Positions 11,220 through 22,642 of a stretch of 64,000 nt of DNA are shown piece after piece. Location: contig JBNGIS010004247.1 in NCBI GenBank assembly GCA_049999725.1, forward strand, positions 24,287-88,286, given 5' to 3'. A program made the position numbers and the translations under genes. Below the pieces are notes generated by a model. It had not been told where the DNA came from. It made no database searches and saw only the letters and a program-made list of their open reading frames with translations. Each line of letters opens with the position of its first letter. Within the stretch, counting starts at the first letter, position 1. This stretch comes from Haplomitrium mnioides (taxonomy: Eukaryota; Marchantiophyta; Haplomitriopsida; Calobryales).

Positions 11220-12060
11220 TATCAAGGCTATCAAATATATATTCTACTAGATGATGTGTTTTGAATTGCTAGTCTACAAGAAGCATATGACATTCCAAAC
11301 TCTAAGCATCTCGGGGTAGACAAGACTATGGAGCTACTTCAATGTACTTGGTGGTGGCAAAACTTAGCTTGAGATGTTTGTGATTTTTACCGTTCTTGTG
11401 AAAGTTGTCAGCGAAAGAATGCTTCAAATCAGAAACCATCTCTCCTTTTCCAATCACTATCGATTTCTACTACTCGTTGCAAACATTCGAGTTTGAATCT
11501 TGTCACTTTGCTTCCAACAACACCTCGTAGGTTTACCGCTATTGTGGTGTTTGTAAATAAGCCAAGAAAAAAATTTCATTTGGCACTAGCGGTAGATGCT
11601 CCACAATTGGCAAAGATTTACTTTGATACAGTCTTTCAATATCATGGTATGCCAAGCGTGTTACTTTTTGATAGAGATCCACGATTCTCTAGGAACTTTT
11701 GGTTTGAGTTGTCTACAATTTTGAGCACAAAACTATCTATGTTAATGACTTATCATCCTCAAACAGATGGGCAAACTAAATGCACAAATCGCATTGTTGA
11801 AGATATGCTTCGATTGTTTATCACCGTTCATCACACGGATTGGGATAGTTTTTTGCAAGTTGCGGAGTTTGTATACAATAACTCCAAACAAGCAAGTACT
11901 AGATTTTCTCCTTTGTTTCTGAATTTTGGTCAACATCCTCTTGTTCTTGATAATTTTCTTTCTCCTTTCTCTACCAATGTTCTTAGTCTTTCTACTTTTT
12001 TGTCTCATTCATCTTTTTCTTTGCAACATGCTTGAAACCATCTTATTATTGCTCAAAATC
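11220..12060 (+). pseudogene. pol: Integrase of chromovirus E1
   Basis: The zinc-binding segment reads HLGVDKTMELLQCTWWW then CESCQR near 11310-11415. The core (11493-12035 open) contains FTAIVVFVNK, VLLFDRDPRFS and TYHPQTDGQTKCTNRIVEDMLR. The first catalytic Asp is replaced by Asn (SLNLVT), the second (FDRD) is kept, and the catalytic Glu of the usual QTER motif is Lys (QTKC). The enzyme would be inactive. E2 carries the same Glu-to-Lys change. Confidence 0.85.
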
Positions 12061-12328
12061 TACAAAACAAATATACCAATAATTATTCTTGTGATTTTTC
12101 TTATATTTTAGGTGACCAAGTTATGTTTTCTACTTATGATCTTCCTTTGTCTTTAGATACTCAAGTTTGTAGGTTATCTCCGACTTGGATTGGTCTTCTC
12201 TCAATTTCTCAAGTTATTTCTCCTACTACGTACAAACTTAATCTTCCTCTCCACATGAAGATTCATCTTGTATTCCATATCTCTATGATTAAGCGCTTTT
12301 GTTTGTAGTCCTTCTTCTTGTCTAAATC

Positions 12329-12574
12329 GTGTTCAAATTCCTCCTCTATCTAAAATTATTGTTGATCATAAAGAATATAAGGTGGATCTTATTTTGGCTA
12401 AATGAGTCTTCAAGCGTGGGCAACATCCTCAAGTTCAATATAAAGTTTTGTGGAAGGGATATTTGCTTCATGATGTTACTTAAGAGTTGTGTTCAAACCT
12501 TGAGAATGCTCAAGAGGCTTTTCGATTATTTGAAACAACTGGTCATGACAAGGACGTCATTGATTAGAAGGCGA
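12329..12574 (+). pseudogene. pol: Chromodomain at the pol C-terminus of E1
   Basis: In one frame the sequence gives VDHKEYKVDLILAK, then VQYKVLWKGYLLHDVT and ENAQEAFRLFE, with three stop codons. V-x-K-W/L-W-K-G-Y followed by an acidic/aromatic helix is the chromodomain signature of plant chromoviruses, which directs integration by reading histone methylation. It sits just before the 3' LTR, as expected. Confidence 0.8.
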
Positions 12575-12580
12575 GGATTA

Positions 12581-12980
12581 TGTAATAGTATAAGCATGAT
12601 ATTATGCTATTTATAAGAGAATGGAGAGGATTGAAGAAAGTGAGAGAGGGTCACTTTTTGAGTTGTAATCATTTTCAAGTTATCTGCTTTTGAAGTTACT
12701 TTAAGTGAAGTGGTCCAAGGTCATTTTTAGGGTTGAAATTAGAAGTGACTTGTGAGTGAAGTTAAAGGGATGACACCTTCTTCTCTTGTATAGATAGAAA
12801 GGCTTCATAGCCCCACTCTTATTCTGGATTTCCTTATGAATGACTTAGGTTCTTTGGTTGCTTGACTTTTGCTTGCACTCTCAGTCCTAACTTGGGCGTT
12901 GAGTTCTCTTTGGTTTAAAAACTCTATTAGAGTTTACTATGAGTTCTTCCTCATTTGAATTTGGTCCTTAAGTCTTTTTA
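12581..12980 (+). repeat. 3' LTR of chromovirus E1
   Basis: It starts TGTAATAGTATAAGCATGATATT after a purine-rich tract (AAGGCGAGGATTA). It matches, in inverted orientation, the E2 LTRs (TGTAATAATACAAGCATGATG and TGTAGTAGTACAAGCATGATG). The right edge near 12980 is inferred from the E2 LTR end TTGGTTCTTGAGTGCTTTTACA and is approximate. F sequence follows. Confidence 0.8.
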
Positions 12981-12982
12981 GA

Positions 12983-13213
12983 GCATGTCAAGGGATCCTG
13001 ACTCCTCTTCTAGTTTGGGATCCACCTTCTCTTTCTTCTCTTATAGCTCGACAATCTTACCTACATTGGATTCTACTAGCTTGATCTCCATGAGTTCTAT
13101 TTGGCCAATCTCACTTCGCCTTCCCTCAATAGATCTTTTTGTGATGCCTTGTTGACCAACTAGACCCAGTAATGTTGATCTCATCTTCTGACCATTCACT
13201 ATCTTTGCTTGTT
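12983..13213 (-). pseudogene. pol: Protease-RT linker segment of gypsy element F
   Basis: Read on the minus strand this gives SKDSEWSEDE, then in another frame YWVQLVNKASQKDL, then EIGQIELMEIKLVES. These match the acidic linker of I (ESDSEWSEEEE) and C (HCWVQVVNEATEEDL, VNQIELAERM). It is the direct continuation of F from 20807, so F was a single element before E2 inserted. E1 then interrupts it at about 12982. Confidence 0.75.
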
Positions 13214-13566
13214 TGTAAAAGAACTCAAAGACCAAATCCAAACAAGTAAGAATTTGTAGTAAACTCTAGAGTTCTTCAACCAATAGCCAATAAGACAAGC
13301 AAAAGCCAAGCAACAAAAGAACCTGAGTGATTTGAGAGGAGCTCCAAAATAAGGAGTGAAGCTATAAATGCCTTGTATTTATACAAGAGAAGTGGGTCAT
13401 CCCTTTTTCTTCACTTACAAGTCACTTCTAATTTCATTCCTTTAACTCTAAAAGTGACTTTGAAGGCATGTAATCTAATCTCAACCCTAAAAATGACCTC
13501 ATACCACTTCTTTCACTCCTCTTTGCTTTCTTTTAAATAGTACAACATCATGCTTGTATTATTACA
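13214..13566 (-). repeat. 3' LTR of chromovirus E2
   Basis: A 353-bp LTR whose minus-strand start is TGTAATAATACAAGCATGATG (plus 13566) and whose end is TTTTACA (plus 13214). It aligns with 20373-20806 but lacks about 80 bp found there (extra repeats of the TCACTTACAAGT type in the 5' copy). No clean target duplication is visible: TTGTT on the left, ACGCC on the right. Confidence 0.85.
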
Positions 13567-14880
13567 TAATTGTGGCCTTCAGTTTGATGATGTCCTTATC
13601 ATAACTAGGAGTTTCAAATAATTGAATAGCCTCTTGAACATTCTCAAGGTTTGAACATGGCTCTTAAGTGGTATCATGAAGCGGATATCCATTCTACAAA
13701 ACTTTACATTGAACTTGAGGATGTAGCCCATGCTTGAAGACTCATTTAGCCAAAATATGATCCATCTCATATTCTTCATGATCATCAAGAACCATACGTA
13801 GAGGAGAAATTCAAGCATGGTTTAGAAAAGAAAAAGGTCTCGAAATAAAAAGCTTAGGTTTAGAGATATGGAATATAGGATGAATCATCATATGGAGAGG
13901 AAGAACAAGTTTGTACACAACAAGAGAAATAACTTGAAAATTTGAGAATGGATAACTTTGTTACCTTAAACATAAGGAAAATCATGATTATATTTATTGA
14001 CATATTTTTTTTAAAGATTTTAAGCAATAAAAAGATGGTTTCGTGCATCTAGCAAAGAGGAAGATAAATGAGACAAAAGGTAGAAAGACTTGGAACATTG
14101 GAATAAAAGGGAGAAAGCAAACCATTGGGAACAAGAGGATGTTGACCTTAATTGAGAAAGAAAAGAGAAAATCAGGTGTTTGCTTGTTTGGAGTTATTGT
14201 ATGCAAACTCTACAATTGGTAAGAAACTATCCCAATCCATGTGATGAACATTGATAAATGCTCAAAGCATATCTTCCACAATGCAATTTGCATATTTAGT
14301 TTGCCCATTTGCTTGAGGATGATAAGTGGTAGACAAGGATAGTTTGGTACCCAAAAGTGTGAACAACTCTTGCCAAAACTTCCTTGTGAATCGTGGATCT
14401 CTACTGAATATTAACACCTTTGGTATTCCATGATAACCGAGGACTGTATCAAAGTAAATCTTTGCCGACTGTGGAGCATCCACCACATCAACCGTCAGTG
14501 CTAGATGAATTTGTTTTCTTAACTTATCTATGAACACCACAATGGCAGTAAACCTTCGAGCCGTGGTTGGAAGCGAAGTGACAAGATCTAAACTAACATG
14601 TTCTAAGTGAGTAGTAGGAATTGGTAGTGGTTGAAGAAGGCCAACTGGTTTTTGATTCAGAGCCTTGTTTTGCTTACAACTTTCACAAGAACGATCAAAG
14701 ACACGAAAATCTCAAGCCAGGTTTGGCCATCACCAAGTGTGTTGAAGCAACTCCCTAGTCTTGTCTACTCCAAGATGCCCAAAGGTTAGAATGTCATGCG
14801 CTTCTTGTAGACGGGTCATTCAAAACGCATCATCTTGTGGAACATATATTTGATGGCATTAATATAGAATACCATCCCGA
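13567..14880 (-). pseudogene. pol: Integrase and chromodomain of chromovirus E2
   Basis: Minus strand. The integrase zinc region (about 14860-14640) is followed by a core with SLDLVTSLPTT (first Asp kept), VLIFSRDPRFT (second Asp kept) and TYHPQANGQTKYANCIVEDML, where the catalytic Glu is again Lys. A chromodomain (HGLHPQVQ, NGYPLHDTT, NVQEAIQLFE) lies at 13800-13570. Stops and frameshifts are scattered. The 92-codon stretch 14262-14540 is the longest clean piece of the core. Confidence 0.85.
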
Positions 14881-15907
14881 ATGGAAAAGGAATGACACTC
14901 ACTATCTTTGACCGCCAAACATGTATTAACAAGATTAAACAAGGCATCTTCCTATAACTTTTGTCAAAAACCGTCACCTATTGCTTCATCAAGATGGAAC
15001 ATACTAATATTTGCAACTTCCAACATATTTAGTTGATGATCTGATCTCTGTGACAATGCATCAAAAATGGTGTGAAAGCTTTATAACTTGTACTCCAACT
15101 TGATATCAAAGAGTTGTAGTTGATCTTCCCATCGATGATGACGACTTGTCATATTTTTCAAATGAATGGATTGGAGCAAAGTTTTTGTGATAGGTTCGTA
15201 TAAGTACTTGCTTTTCTAAAAGATAGTGTCTCCAAACCTTGCTAGCATAATACCATTGCCAACTGCTCTATATGCCTTGTACAATAATTCCTCTCTATTT
15301 CATTTAGTAAAAGTGACGCGAAGGCAATCAGATGAAGTCCATATTGAAATGCTTGTTGTAACACTGCTCCAATAGCAAAATTATAGACATCAAAATCAAC
15401 TAGAAAACTTTTCTTTGGGTCATACAGTTGTAGAATTGGACAAGAAGACACTACATCCTTGAGTTGTTGAAATGTCTTTTGCTCTTTGGTTGTCCATTGA
15501 AACTTTGTCTCTTTACGTAACACATGTGTAAGTAGTGCAGCAATATGAGCATAATAATGGATGAATCTTTGATAAAAACTTGCCAATCCATTGAAAGCTA
15601 GAACATCCTTTGCATCTTTTGGCGTTGGCCACTTTGCATTAGCCTTAATTTTCTCTTCCTCCATATTGATGTCATTTGAAAACACTTTGTGCTCTAGGTA
15701 AGTCAACTCTTGCTTTCGAAACTCACACTTAGACTTGCAATAAAACTTCCAATTGTGAAGTCTTTGTAATAATTTCTTGAGATGTGCACGATGTTCAACT
15801 TCACTTTTACTAAAGATAAGCAATCATCAAAAAACACCAACATTTACTTATCCAATAACCCATCGAAAACTGATTGTATTTGATCTATGAATATCGTCGG
15901 ACCATTA
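14881..15907 (-). pseudogene. pol: RNase H and 3' part of RT of chromovirus E2
   Basis: The 193-codon open stretch at 15242-15823 encodes SKSEVEHRAHLKKLLQRLHN, EEEKIKANAKWPTPKDAKDV and RNase H (FQWTTKEQKTFQQLKD, NFAIGAVLQQAF, ERNYCTRHIEQLAMV). It is clearly the sister of the E1 segment at 10379-11035 (about 63% identical over the conserved part by eye). The catalytic box reads FFDD near 15815, so both Asp residues survive, unlike in E1. The gene is cut at 15907 by a solo LTR and resumes at 18635. Confidence 0.88.
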
Positions 15908-18634
15908 TGTCAGTCAATGATTTGAGGCACTAGTAAAAAAATTGGAGAAATCGGAAGCATCATTGGAGCAGTTCTCTGCTTCTAAGTGTGGAGATACTTC
16001 AAATGCATTGGGGTATCCCATATCGGTGACAAGGAGAATGGATCGGTTAACTCATTGTTCCAAAGGTCATCGGAAGAGGGAAGGCATGACCAGGACGGAG
16101 GGAGGACAAGACACTCTCTAGAGCTCTCGTGAAGAGATGTGCAAAGAGACTGAGAAGGAAGCAATCAAGGAGTTGAAAAGCTCAAGGTCAGATGAGAAAG
16201 ATCAAGGGGATTGAACAACATCAATGACTCGATGTTAGGAGAGAAAGCTTAAGGTAAGGCAAAGAGCTCCATTGATTATTCCTGACTAGCGGTATAGTGG
16301 CAGGGCTTGATAGCAAGGGAAGATGCCCCCAACATGACCAGCATCGAAGGATCAAAGGGAGAATGAAGAATGCGATGACCATTGGAAGGCGGCGACGACA
16401 TCTGAAGGCTTAGTGGACACGCAGATTGATCAGGTGTTAGCGGGCTTCATTGGGGTCTGAGCAGATTCCGATCTTTGGGAGTCTTTCTCCTATCGAAGCT
16501 CTACTCGCAGCATTGAGGTGGTCAAAGTTTTGGAGTTGACTGTATCAGATCAGTTCTCTTCCGATGGAGCGGAATGGTCGAACTTCCCTTCAGAAAGTGG
16601 TATCAGGATGTGTCTATCGGAAGAAGTCAACTATTAGAGTTAACCATCAAAAGCTATAGAGGATCATCGGGTCTGCCATCACTGATCGATTCACCAAGGT
16701 AAGCGGGGCCTACAGTCGATGGTATGAGCTCATCGGGTTTATCTAGTAAGATCGATAATCTTCTTCAGATTAGACATTGGTTCTGTTCGGAACCGCACCA
16801 ATCTTATCAGCACTAGAATTTTTTATCGGATCCAGTCAAACTTTGGAGTTGACTGCCAGACGTGGTGGTCCAACTTCCCCTTGGAAGACGGCGATGAGCA
16901 GCGTCCTATCGGAAAAAATCAATCATCAAAGTTGACTATCAGAAAAGGTCATCGATGCCGTCATCTATCATAGGGGTTTGCTATCACATATGGGGTCTAA
17001 TTGGGCTTATCCGGTTGTCCGCAATCTTTTTTCTAATGGACTTCTATTGGTTCTATTGGGTTGGCCGATCTACTTTCTTCGTAGTAACTTACTGGTTTAT
17101 CTGTGCAAATCATCTCATTGGGCAGATCTTATCAAATCAACTCACCAAAGAACCGACCATCAATCTTATCGGGACACGTGTTGTCTTCTAAGCATTTGTG
17201 CAAGTTGTGAATTTAAGTGGAGCGCTCACCGCCATGAGATGGTGAAACTTTCAAACTTGAAGGGTCAAGACTCATTGCAAGCGAGGAGGAAACAGACGAG
17301 CAGGAGTAAAGATAGTTTTCACGTGCCTGAACGAGGTGTGATGCATGATTGAGGAGGTGTGGAAGTGTACACATTGTGTGCTGATGCTTGGCCGATGATG
17401 CCGACAACATATTTGGATTGAATTCTTGATCTTAAAGCTATCAGTGTGATCAATGAAGCATGGATGTGTACACGGGCGTGCTCAAATACATTATTGAAGT
17501 CGTTGAGAGTCCAGAGGTTGAGAGGTTGATCGAGAGGTGTCATTGAAAATCTTGTGCAAGGGGATAGCGAGGGACGAGGTGCATGTTATGTGATCCTTTG
17601 ATTGAAGCGACTGTACTTATGCTTGGGGGCCAAAGAGTGGAGGTGGACTGGAGGGGCGCCAAAAATTGCTGAGTAAGAGGCTCTACATGCTCAGGCAATC
17701 TAGGTGAACTCATTTTGGAGGGTCGACCAACGTTTAGAGGTGAATCAATACTCGAAAGAGAAGCAAGTGCGTTCAGCCTGGATTCGTGAGTCGTGATTGC
17801 GTAGGGGATTCCACCCCAGTAACATCAACATGGTGTTGTTGGTTCATATTTCAAAGGAAGGCTGAAGGCAAGGGGTGGCTGAGTTAGTGCCGTGCACCGC
17901 GGAGAAGACCCCGTTGAGGTTTTGGGTGGAGTGTGTCCAACAGTCGAAAGGATTGTCTTCCATGGGTGGAAGTTAATCAAACCTCTTCCAAGCTTACGGA
18001 AGTGAATCCAAGCCCCTCTACCATGGAGGGTATAAACTAGCGGTGAGGTGTGCGTGAATGGGTGAGCCGAAGTGCAAAGCATCACGGGGAGACTCAAGCG
18101 GCGTTGGGAGTCACTGGTCAATGGTGCTCTGCGCTTCTGTTGAGTACATAGTGTAGATTTGCTTATATGCTTTGTCGTATAGTTGTGAATAAGTCTTAGA
18201 GGCGTCGTAGGGTAGATAGAGGGTACGTTGAGAGTATAGTGAGGGTACTAGAGTAGCTGGCCTATGTGTAATTACTATGCAAAAGTTTCATTGAGTTCAT
18301 AGGCATAGTCCTGTACATACTTTTTTCCCTTTGAAGTGGTGTAGATATGAAGGATTGCAAACAATTTTCGAGCAGGCATAAGTGACCACCAGAAAGACAA
18401 GATCTGAGTAGGTCCAATCTGGGCTTGGAGCTGTGCACGAGGAGAAAGAGTGAGTTGGGGTTCATGGTGTGGGTGTTGTGAGATTGCAATGCCGAGCAAT
18501 TCACAACCGTTAGTGCGTGGAAGGGATACATTAGGGTCTGCGGCTGTCTCATAAAAGGCCCTCTTGAACTGTGCCACTCCCCTTCTATCGAATTAAGCTC
18601 TTCCTGAGCTAAGACCCAAGAGAAGGGCATGACA
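15908..18634 (+). mobile_element. Solo LTR inserted in the RT gene of E2
   Basis: A 2,727-bp LTR starts TGTCAGTCAATGATTTGAGG and ends AGGGCATGACA, with perfect CATTA duplications at 15903-15907 and 18635-18639. It contains the module text seen in the other long LTRs (GTCCAACTTCCCCTTGGAAG near 16870, TTTGGAGTTGACTG near 16530 and 16830) and CATAAAA at 18550, 84 bp before its end. Removing it and one CATTA rejoins E2's RT at a T-N-G-P-T-I-F segment, the usual TNAPATF motif. Its first 300 bases resemble the LTRs of J and F more than that of D. Confidence 0.93.
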
Positions 18635-19260
18635 CATTAGTAAAACTTAATGTATGAACCTTCCACTCAAAATGCCCATACCTTGTGAGAAAATTTGTCT
18701 TTGGTACATCACTTGGCTTGATAGAAATTTGCCAACAACCACTTCAAAGATTCAACTTACAAAAGAATCGCGCACCACTAAATTGATCCTATAAATCATC
18801 AATACAAGGTAGAGGGTAGGCATTCTTCACTATTTGATTGTTCAATCCTCAATAATTAGTACAAAGGCAAAATCCACCACATCTCTTTGGTGCAAAGAAT
18901 ACCAGAGCTCCTCAATATGAAGTACTATATTGAATGATATCCTTTTCAAGAGGATTCATCAATGTCTTTTGAAGCTCCTCTAATTCTTGTGTAACCGATT
19001 TATTGGTCGATTATAAGTACTTCCCAATATGAACTCAATCAAAAAAGGCATTGCTCGATCATCTGGTAACCCTTTTGGCAAATCCTCTGGAAACACATCC
19101 ACAAACTCTTTCAAATATCATCTATCATTGAGGTAGGTGCACATTTTCTTCCCTCTTTACTCAAGTCCTTGATGGGCTTGATCCAAACAACAAAGACAAG
19201 CAACTCTTACTCCATTGAATTAACATGATAAGCTGACTTAGGCTTCTTTACCAACAGGAT
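18635..19260 (-). pseudogene. pol: N-terminal part of RT of chromovirus E2
   Basis: Minus strand. This is the finger/palm portion of RT upstream of the solo LTR. Minus-strand reading from about 19050 shows SVTQELEELQKTLMNPLEKDI and VLFFAPKRCGGF, corresponding to SPQELEELKK and GAPVLFVKKKDG of intact chromoviruses. The sequence then continues through CTNYRGLNNQIV to the T-N-G motif at the insertion. Several frameshifts are present. Confidence 0.75.
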
Positions 19261-19660
19261 TTAACACCTCTAAAGAAATTTGTTACCGTGTAAGAAAACT
19301 TGAATTTGTCGTTTTGCCCAATCAAGTTGAGCGGATCGATCTTCAAGCCAAGGCAACCCTAAAATGATGTCATATTGTACAAGTGCAATAACAAATTGTA
19401 TAGAATCCACATACTCTTTTCCAATCTTTAAAAGGAATGGCTTTTGAGAGGAAAACATGACATGATTTTGAACATCAACCATAGTCACAAAATTCCTTTT
19501 GATAGGTCTAAATTTTGCCTTGATTTTCTTTGCAAAACGTAGCGACATAAAATTTTCTGAACTCTCATTTTCCACCAACATTCTACAAGAGTGCTCTTCA
19601 ATCATACCAACAAGATGGAATAGAGTACCTCAAATCCTTGTTGAAACTTTAGTTCCCTTA
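19261..19660 (-). pseudogene. pol: Protease of chromovirus E2
   Basis: The 111-codon open stretch 19270-19605 gives HSCRMLVENESSENFMSL, then KIGKEYVDSIQFVIA, YDIILGLPWLEDRSAQLDW and FLHGNKFL. YDIILGLPWL is the conserved retropepsin flap/helix signature of chromoviruses. The active site D-S-G is replaced by ENE, an inactivating change. Confidence 0.85.
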
Positions 19661-20345
19661 CAGCTTGCAAAGTATTGAGCATGTTGTTTGAATGGTTGAT
19701 GACGTGATCAAGCTTCTGTAGCACTCAGTAATGAGTCATGCCACTCTGCAATGTGCATTGCTTCTTCTTAAAGATTAGGCTCTCTCATTGTATCTTTTAG
19801 TCTTGTATGGGGCATCAATTCCAAAGAAAAAGGTCTAGTATTTTTTCTTCTCTTATATTAGGAATTTGCAAAATTGTATTCTAAAAATGTGTAATATAGC
19901 TTCTCACAATACCAAGTTGCTTCAATTACACCAATCGATCTCTTGCTACTTTTTAAGCATTTACAAACCTAAATCTTGAAATCACCGCTTCTTTGCGTTC
20001 ACACCAAGAAACAACAAGAGCAAGAAATTCAGGTTGTGCTTGCTCTATTTGATACCTTTACCAAGTCTTTGCAACTCCATCCAATTGACTTGCCGCAAAT
20101 ATAATTCATCAACCATCTTCTCTAATGTTTGTAGCTTCAAAATATTACTCAATATAGAATATAAAGTTCTCAAATGCATCACAAACCATCCTTTATCATA
20201 TGCTTTTGGTGTTGGAAATCACTTACAACTCTCTTCTTCTCGAAAAGTTGCTCTCATCTTTTATTACAAAAGACGTGAAAGATGTTCAAGTTGTTGTTCT
20301 ATTGCTTGAACCACCGCCTCTTGATTCTCCATGTAACTCACTACA
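19661..20345 (-). pseudogene. gag: Decayed gag of chromovirus E2
   Basis: Between the 5' LTR/primer site and the protease the minus strand carries short open pieces: MENQEAVVQAIEQQLEHL from about 20330, then RQVNWMELQRLGKGIK and FRIQFCKFLI. The glutamine/leucine-rich coiled start and the position fit a chromovirus capsid protein. No zinc knuckle can be seen. The frame is broken many times, so domain limits cannot be drawn. Confidence 0.6.
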
Positions 20346-20360
20346 AAAAAAAAATTGTAG

Positions 20361-20372
20361 CTCTGATACCAA
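20361..20372 (-). other. Primer-binding site of chromovirus E2 (initiator tRNA-Met)
   Basis: On the minus strand TTGGTATCAGAG follows the LTR end TTTTACA directly. TGGTATCAGAGC is the standard site complementary to plant initiator tRNA-Met. Confidence 0.85.
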
Positions 20373-20806
20373 TGTAAAAGCACTCAAGAACCAAATCCAA
20401 ATGAGTAAGAACTCATAATGAACTCTAATAGAGTTCTTCAACCAAATGCTAATAAGGCAAGCAAAAGCTAAGCAACCAAAGAACCGAAGTGATTCGAGAT
20501 GAACTCTAGAATGAGGAGTAGGGTTATGAAGTAATTCTATTTATACAAGAGAAGAGGGTTTCATCTCTCTTTCTTCACTTACAAGTCACTTCTAATTTCA
20601 ATCCTAAATAGATCACTTACAAGTTACTTCTAATTTTAATACTAAATCGACTACTTAGAAGTCACATCTAATTTCAACTGTAAAACTCTAAAAGTTACTT
20701 CAAAGGTAAGTAATCTAGTTTCAACCCTAAAAGTGATCTCTTACTACTTCCTTCACTCCTCTCTATTTTCTTATAAATAGCACAACATCATGCTTGTACT
20801 ACTACA
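20373..20806 (-). repeat. 5' LTR of chromovirus E2
   Basis: A 434-bp LTR with TG...CA ends (minus strand TGTAGTAGTACAAGC ... TTTTACA). It is longer than the 3' copy because it contains extra tandem TCACTTACAAGT(C/T)ACTTCTAATTT segments at about 20575-20690. A TTTATAAG/TATTTATA box lies at the expected U3 end. F's protease gene resumes at 20807. Confidence 0.88.
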
Positions 20807-21430
20807 ACGCCTCAGATTGAGTCTCTTTCTCAAGTGGTACTGCCTCATAATGAACCATCGTCTTCCGGCCCAAACATTAAAGTAGCATTTCGCCAATTAT
20901 ACAAGACTTCTCCGTACAACCATGGTCTTCCAAACAAGACAAGATATGAAGAAGTAGATGATGACCGCATCACCAGATAATTTAGTCAGAATTCTGTGAC
21001 TTCTATGTTATTCTTCTCTATAGAGCTCTCAATGGTCTATCCCATGATCCATCGACCAACCTCATGATTCAAGTGGTAGGTTGGAATTTCTTGAATCCTA
21101 GCGGATGCACAATCTTCTCAAAATTGATCTTGACTCCTGCTCCTTCATCTCTAGGCACCAACGAGAGTGTGCACCTAACAATCTGAATATCAATGTCAGG
21201 AGCTCCCCTATTTTTGCACACCAAACTTATATCGACTGTCTCACTTACCCGTCGTAGCTCTCTCCACCTCATGGGTCTCATCAACAACTCCCTTAATTGT
21301 CTTATGTACAAAGGGATCTCTTTGATCAACTGCCCTACTATTGCCGTGATTGGGAAATCTTGTACATATGTTTGAATGCTATAGAGAATAGGCTTTATCG
21401 CTTCAACTGGAGGTGCCACCGCTTCCTTGC
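20807..21430 (-). pseudogene. pol: Protease region of gypsy element F
   Basis: Minus strand, 21419-21069 open for 116 codons: QTYVQDFPITAIVGQLIKE (gag-protease junction), RQLRELLMRPMRW, then NRGAPDIDIQIVRCTLSLVP and the active-site region, read here as RDEGAGVKINF where C and I have VDGGIYVNIM and IDGGARVNIM. It continues through HPLGFKKFQPTT and, in other frames, FGRKTMVHYEAVPLEKETQSEA at 20880-20807. The gene is cut there by E2 and resumes at 13213. Confidence 0.8.
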
Positions 21431-22610
21431 CCTTCTATGGCCCTTTTCAATGTATGTTGCCTCTGAACTTCCTTCATTGTCTCCGTGGTCGCATTACACT
21501 CCTTTGCAACATCCACTACCTCTATTCATCTTCTGACCTCCTCCCACTGCTTGGGATAGAACCATTTGGAGTAATCCCATCGATCATTCAAATCACTACC
21601 AACTGGTGCCTCGTGAAGCTTAGCCTTCTCAACTTCGCGCCTTTTTTGCACTTTTCCTTCTTCGTGTCTTTGGCCCCCAATTGAGTCATCACCCTATAAT
21701 AATCTTGTGATGAGGGCGTCTCCCAACCTATCAACTCTGCTTCCTCCTCTTTCGGCATACCCCTGACTTATTTTTCCTATTCTTGAGTTACCAAATTCAC
21801 TACCAGTGGTGGTGGTGGTGGATTCACACCTACATTTGGAACTACCTCTAGTCTCCTATTGAATGGACAATTCATTGCTACATGCCCCTCCTTGCATTGG
21901 AAACAGAGCACATACGATATCCCATTGTTTTTCTTCCTCCACTTTAGACAATTTGAATATGTGACTTGAGTGGCCACAGTTCCACCAAATCATAATGGTT
22001 GTTTGGGGCAACCTACTGGCTACCCATCTAATGGATTGTCCTACCCCTACTCTTGTAAGTCTGTTCAAAATCATGCGAGGTCCTCTGCTGATCTGATACA
22101 CCAATTCAGAGGCTTCCTCGTGTACATACTCAACTTCTTCGTACAAGTACCCTAGGGATTCTTCTCCTACACAGTGAATGGCATAGGCCTCTACAAGGCA
22201 CTCTTGAGGAGAGTGACCATGATGCCTACACTTTACGTACTAAACCCCTACTCGTCTGGTGGGCTTTGGCTTGCTCTCTGGTTTGATTGCTGCAAGGAGT
22301 ATATTCAAGGCCTCCATCTTCACATTCAACTCCTCCAGTTGATCCTTCCCACCTTTCCTTTTGATGGGCTCTCGTTTGGGCTCCCAAGCAAAGACTCTCT
22401 TTGGTTTCTTCTTTATACCAAACCGATTATAGCGCCCACAGATTTTAGGGAACTTTCTAGCATCAAAATCCTAATGGCACTTCAAGACTCCTAGCCTCTT
22501 GCACTACAATCTTTACATTGCTCCAACCTCCAACCCTAGTGCTGCCACCTTTAGGTGCTACTCTTCCCAAACTGATAAACCAATTCTAGGTTGATCTCAA
22601 GTTCTTGCGA
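21431..22610 (-). pseudogene. gag: Decayed gag of gypsy element F
   Basis: Minus strand. From about 22495 the frame gives ILDARKFPKICGR, a lysine-rich tract, LEELNVKMEALNILLAAIK, a degraded knuckle (GCKHHGHSPQEC), YEEVEYVHEEASELVYQ, a second degraded knuckle (WWNCGHSSHIFKL) and a third, CFQCKEGHVAMNC. The order matches gag of C (39726-40226) and A. The capsid portion next to the primer site is largely lost, and the polyprotein is broken by several stops. Confidence 0.78.
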
Positions 22611-22616
22611 ACTTTT

Positions 22617-22635
22617 TCCCACCTTCTAGTGCTAA
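22617..22635 (-). other. Primer-binding site of element F
   Basis: The minus strand reads TTAGCACTAGAAGGTGGG just after the LTR end, a decayed form of the TGGCGCTAGAAGGAGGGC site of element A. It fixes the orientation of F and identifies the neighbouring LTR as its 5' LTR. Confidence 0.7.
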
Positions 22636-22642
22636 AACACTA

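Noticed and set aside
20373-20811. Clean target duplication for E2
   Set aside because: The flanks TTGTT and ACGCC do not match. Boundaries were set by LTR alignment and by continuity of F instead.
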